Shown here one piece after another: positions 62,420-64,000 of a stretch of DNA of 64,000 bases (position 1 is its first letter; the number at the start of each line of letters is the position of its first letter). Source of the stretch: Azospirillum brasilense (GTDB taxonomy: Bacteria > Pseudomonadota > Alphaproteobacteria > Azospirillales > Azospirillaceae); assembly GCF_022023855.1 (NCBI RefSeq), contig NZ_CP059452.1, forward strand, positions 365,501-429,500. The letters are read 5' to 3'. A program made the position numbers and the translations under genes. Below the pieces are notes generated by a model. It was not told where the DNA came from and made no database searches. It saw only the letters and a program-made list of their open reading frames with translations.

Positions 62420-63439
62420 TCACTCGGCGGCCTGCGCCACGGCCGGGCCGCGGTAGCCGCCCGGATGGCGGCGGCGCCATTCCCACGCGCTGCCGATGAT
62501 GCTGTCCAGATCGGGGAAGCGCGGCGCCCAGCCCAGCTCGCCCCGGATGCGCTCCGACGAGGCGATCAGCACCGCCGGATCGCCGGCACGGCGAGGCCCG
62601 ACCTTGACCGGGACCGTCAGGCCGGTGACCCGCTCCGTCGCCTCGATCACCTGGCGGACGCTGTAGCCCGTGCCATTGCCCAGGTTGAAGCGGACGCTCT
62701 GCGTCTCCAGCGCCGGCAGCACCCGCAGATGCGCGTCGGCGAGGTCGCAGACATGGATGTAGTCGCGCACGCAAGTGCCGTCCGCCGTCGGGTAGTCGTC
62801 GCCAAAAATCTCGATGTGCGAGCGCCGGCCGCTGGCCGCGTCGAGCACCAGCGGGATCAGGTGGGTTTCCGGGTGATGATCCTCGCCAATGATCCCGTTC
62901 GGGTGCGCGCCGGCGGCGTTGAAGTAGCGCAGGCAGGCGGAGCGCAAGCCGTGGCAGCGGTCCGCCCAGTGCAAGGCGCGCTCGATGAAGAACTTAGATT
63001 CGCCGTAGGGGCTGCCGGGGTCGATGGTGGTCTCCTCGTCGATCGGCTGGCGCTCCGGCGTGCCGAACAGGTTGGCGGTCGAGGAGAAGACCATCTTGCG
63101 CACGCCGGCCGTGGTCGCCGCGCGGATCAGGTTCAGCGAGTTGACGGTGTTGCCGTGCAGATAGAGATGCGGGTCGCGCATCGATTCACCGACCAGCGAC
63201 AGGGCGGCGAAATGGAACACCGCGTCGAAGCGCCATTCGGCGAAGACGCGGGTCAGCGCGTCCATGTCGGCAAGGTCGGCCTCCACGAAGGCGGCATCGG
63301 ACGGCACGGCGGCGCGGTGGCCCTGGCGCAGGTTGTCGAGCACGACGACCCGGAAGCCGCGGTCGAGCAGTTCGGCCACACAGTGACTGCCGACATAGCC
63401 GGCACCGCCGGTCACGAGTACGGTCTGGGGCGTGTTCAT
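62420..63439 (-). CDS. galE: UDP-glucose 4-epimerase
   Basis: The 339-residue extended SDR enzyme has the NAD motif LVTGGAGYVGSH, the catalytic Ser/Thr-Tyr-Lys set in SSTANLFG and YGESKFFIE, and RYFNAAGAHPNG. It interconverts UDP-glucose and UDP-galactose for surface polysaccharide. Start at 63439 has AAGGAA. A reading beginning at 63484 adds 15 residues without family similarity. Confidence 0.93.
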   Translation of the reverse strand: MNTPQTVLVTGGAGYVGSHCVAELLDRGFRVVVLDNLRQGHRAAVPSDAAFVEADLADMDALTRVFAEWRFDAVFHFAALSLVGESMRDPHLYLHGNTVNSLNLIRAATTAGVRKMVFSSTANLFGTPERQPIDEETTIDPGSPYGESKFFIERALHWADRCHGLRSACLRYFNAAGAHPNGIIGEDHHPETHLIPLVLDAASGRRSHIEIFGDDYPTADGTCVRDYIHVCDLADAHLRVLPALETQSVRFNLGNGTGYSVRQVIEATERVTGLTVPVKVGPRRAGDPAVLIASSERIRGELGWAPRFPDLDSIIGSAWEWRRRHPGGYRGPAVAQAAE

Positions 63440-63940
63440 CGTAAATATTCCTTGGATTTGAGAAATATTCGTCAGTCCAGGCACCCGCCGGCATCAAAGG
63501 ATCGTACATCCCCCGGTGGCAAGTGCAAGAGTTCCGCGATGCACCATGCCGTCAATTCAGACGGAAGGCCAGTTGACGAAAAAGAGACATGAGCGCCGGA
63601 AAATGCTCGGAACATGATCAGAAAAATGTGCTGAAACAACATTTTACAGCGCTGCAAATACCCCTTTCGATCGGTGTCGGACGGGGTAAGGGCTCAAAGT
63701 TGTCACACGCCGCAGCGCAGCGTCGGACGTAAGCGGAAATGGCGCGGGACCGGTCTTCACGCAATGGGCGGCCTTTGTCCGGACTTCGTCTCAAAAGGAG
63801 TTCATGCGGCTCGGCTGCATCTCAATATTTCGTTAACCATGAAACCCTTTGCATGACCGGCTTCATGGCCCGCCTCAAAACCTGAGAACGCGGGTCTCCG
63901 GAACGTGGCCGGAACGCGGGACGCAAGAAAAGGAATCGGC
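63440..63940. other. Divergent intergenic region, about 500 bases
   Basis: It separates galE from the rightmost gene. A 63596-63665 section is AT-richer. I find no supported gene, no clear terminator and no convincing promoter consensus. Confidence 0.5.
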
Positions 63941-64000
63941 ATGAGCGGTACGGATCGGACCCTGCTGACCCAAGCCTACCGGAAGATCGGACGCGGCCTG
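63941..64000 (+). CDS. Start of an unknown gene (runs off window)
   Basis: Twenty codons (MSGTDRTLLTQAYRKIGRGL) follow the ribosome site AAAAGGAA. The fragment is too short to assign. The right edge of the window truncates it. Confidence 0.55.
   Translation, partial: MSGTDRTLLTQAYRKIGRGL

Noticed and set aside
63440-63940. A small gene or EcfG promoter in the last intergenic region
   Set aside because: GGAAC sequences occur, but without CGTT at the right distance, and no short frame has a ribosome site and coding texture.

Overview
The window is GC-rich, gene-dense alphaproteobacterial chromosome or chromid DNA, most like Azospirillum or a close Rhodospirillales relative. Reasons: a MucR-type regulator, a general-stress promoter of the alphaproteobacterial EcfG type, HisKA_2 kinase signalling with a CheC phosphatase, and large operons for branched-chain acyl-CoA breakdown. 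I see no rRNA, tRNA, CRISPR array or prophage. The genus assignment is inference.

Left part (1-31 kb) is accessory in character. It opens with a signalling operon (CheC phosphatase, multi-PAS kinase, response regulator cut by the window edge), then argE, small stress-type proteins, and a glycoside cluster (GH4, GH1). A GT2 glycosyltransferase and an unknown protein precede an ABC exporter-like protein of the SbmA/YddA type in which every ATPase motif is degenerate. Next is a 4.1-kb mobile element (15007-19145) with 70-bp terminal inverted repeats and a perfect 6-bp target duplication. It carries a formylglycine-generating enzyme, an arylsulfatase and a wrecked transposition ATPase, but no transposase. 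Beyond it are two divergent TPR proteins (one fused to a possible glycosyltransferase, one to radical SAM/SPASM), two divergent paralogous GH1 glucosidases, MucR, a polysaccharide deacetylase, an O-methyltransferase, an esterase and a PRC-barrel protein.

The middle (30.5-43 kb) is a long minus-strand leucine/isovalerate operon: isovaleryl-CoA dehydrogenase, thiolase, a second acyl-CoA dehydrogenase, both methylcrotonyl-CoA carboxylase subunits, methylglutaconyl-CoA hydratase, HMG-CoA lyase, a universal stress protein, ETF-ubiquinone oxidoreductase and a short-chain dehydrogenase. It converts isovaleryl-CoA to acetyl-CoA and acetoacetate and passes electrons to quinone. Its promoter has four 10-bp-spaced CGTATG-type half-sites. 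The same dyad lies in front of a tetR gene 17 kb away (59930), which is therefore the likely regulator.

The right part (43-60 kb) holds a HAAT-type ABC transporter operon (livG, acyl-CoA ligase, livH, livM, livK, livF, a PaaK-like ligase, aldehyde dehydrogenase). Divergent from it is an unusual gene: an IclR-type DNA-binding domain fused to an AMP-binding ligase domain that has lost its ATP loop and its C-terminal catalytic subdomain. Two identical-arm 17-bp palindromes lie in the shared promoter region, one over the fusion gene's own start codon. This looks like a transcription factor that senses its ligand with a dead acyl-CoA synthetase, and it is the most novel system here. It is followed by valine-pathway genes (3-hydroxyisobutyrate and isobutyryl-CoA dehydrogenases), a MatR-like GntR regulator with malonyl-CoA synthetase and two GTATAC operators, the tetR gene, a DUF2336 protein, a MarR regulator and galE.

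Six copies of a nested palindromic intergenic repeat occur between genes from 31 to 61 kb and none in the first 31 kb.
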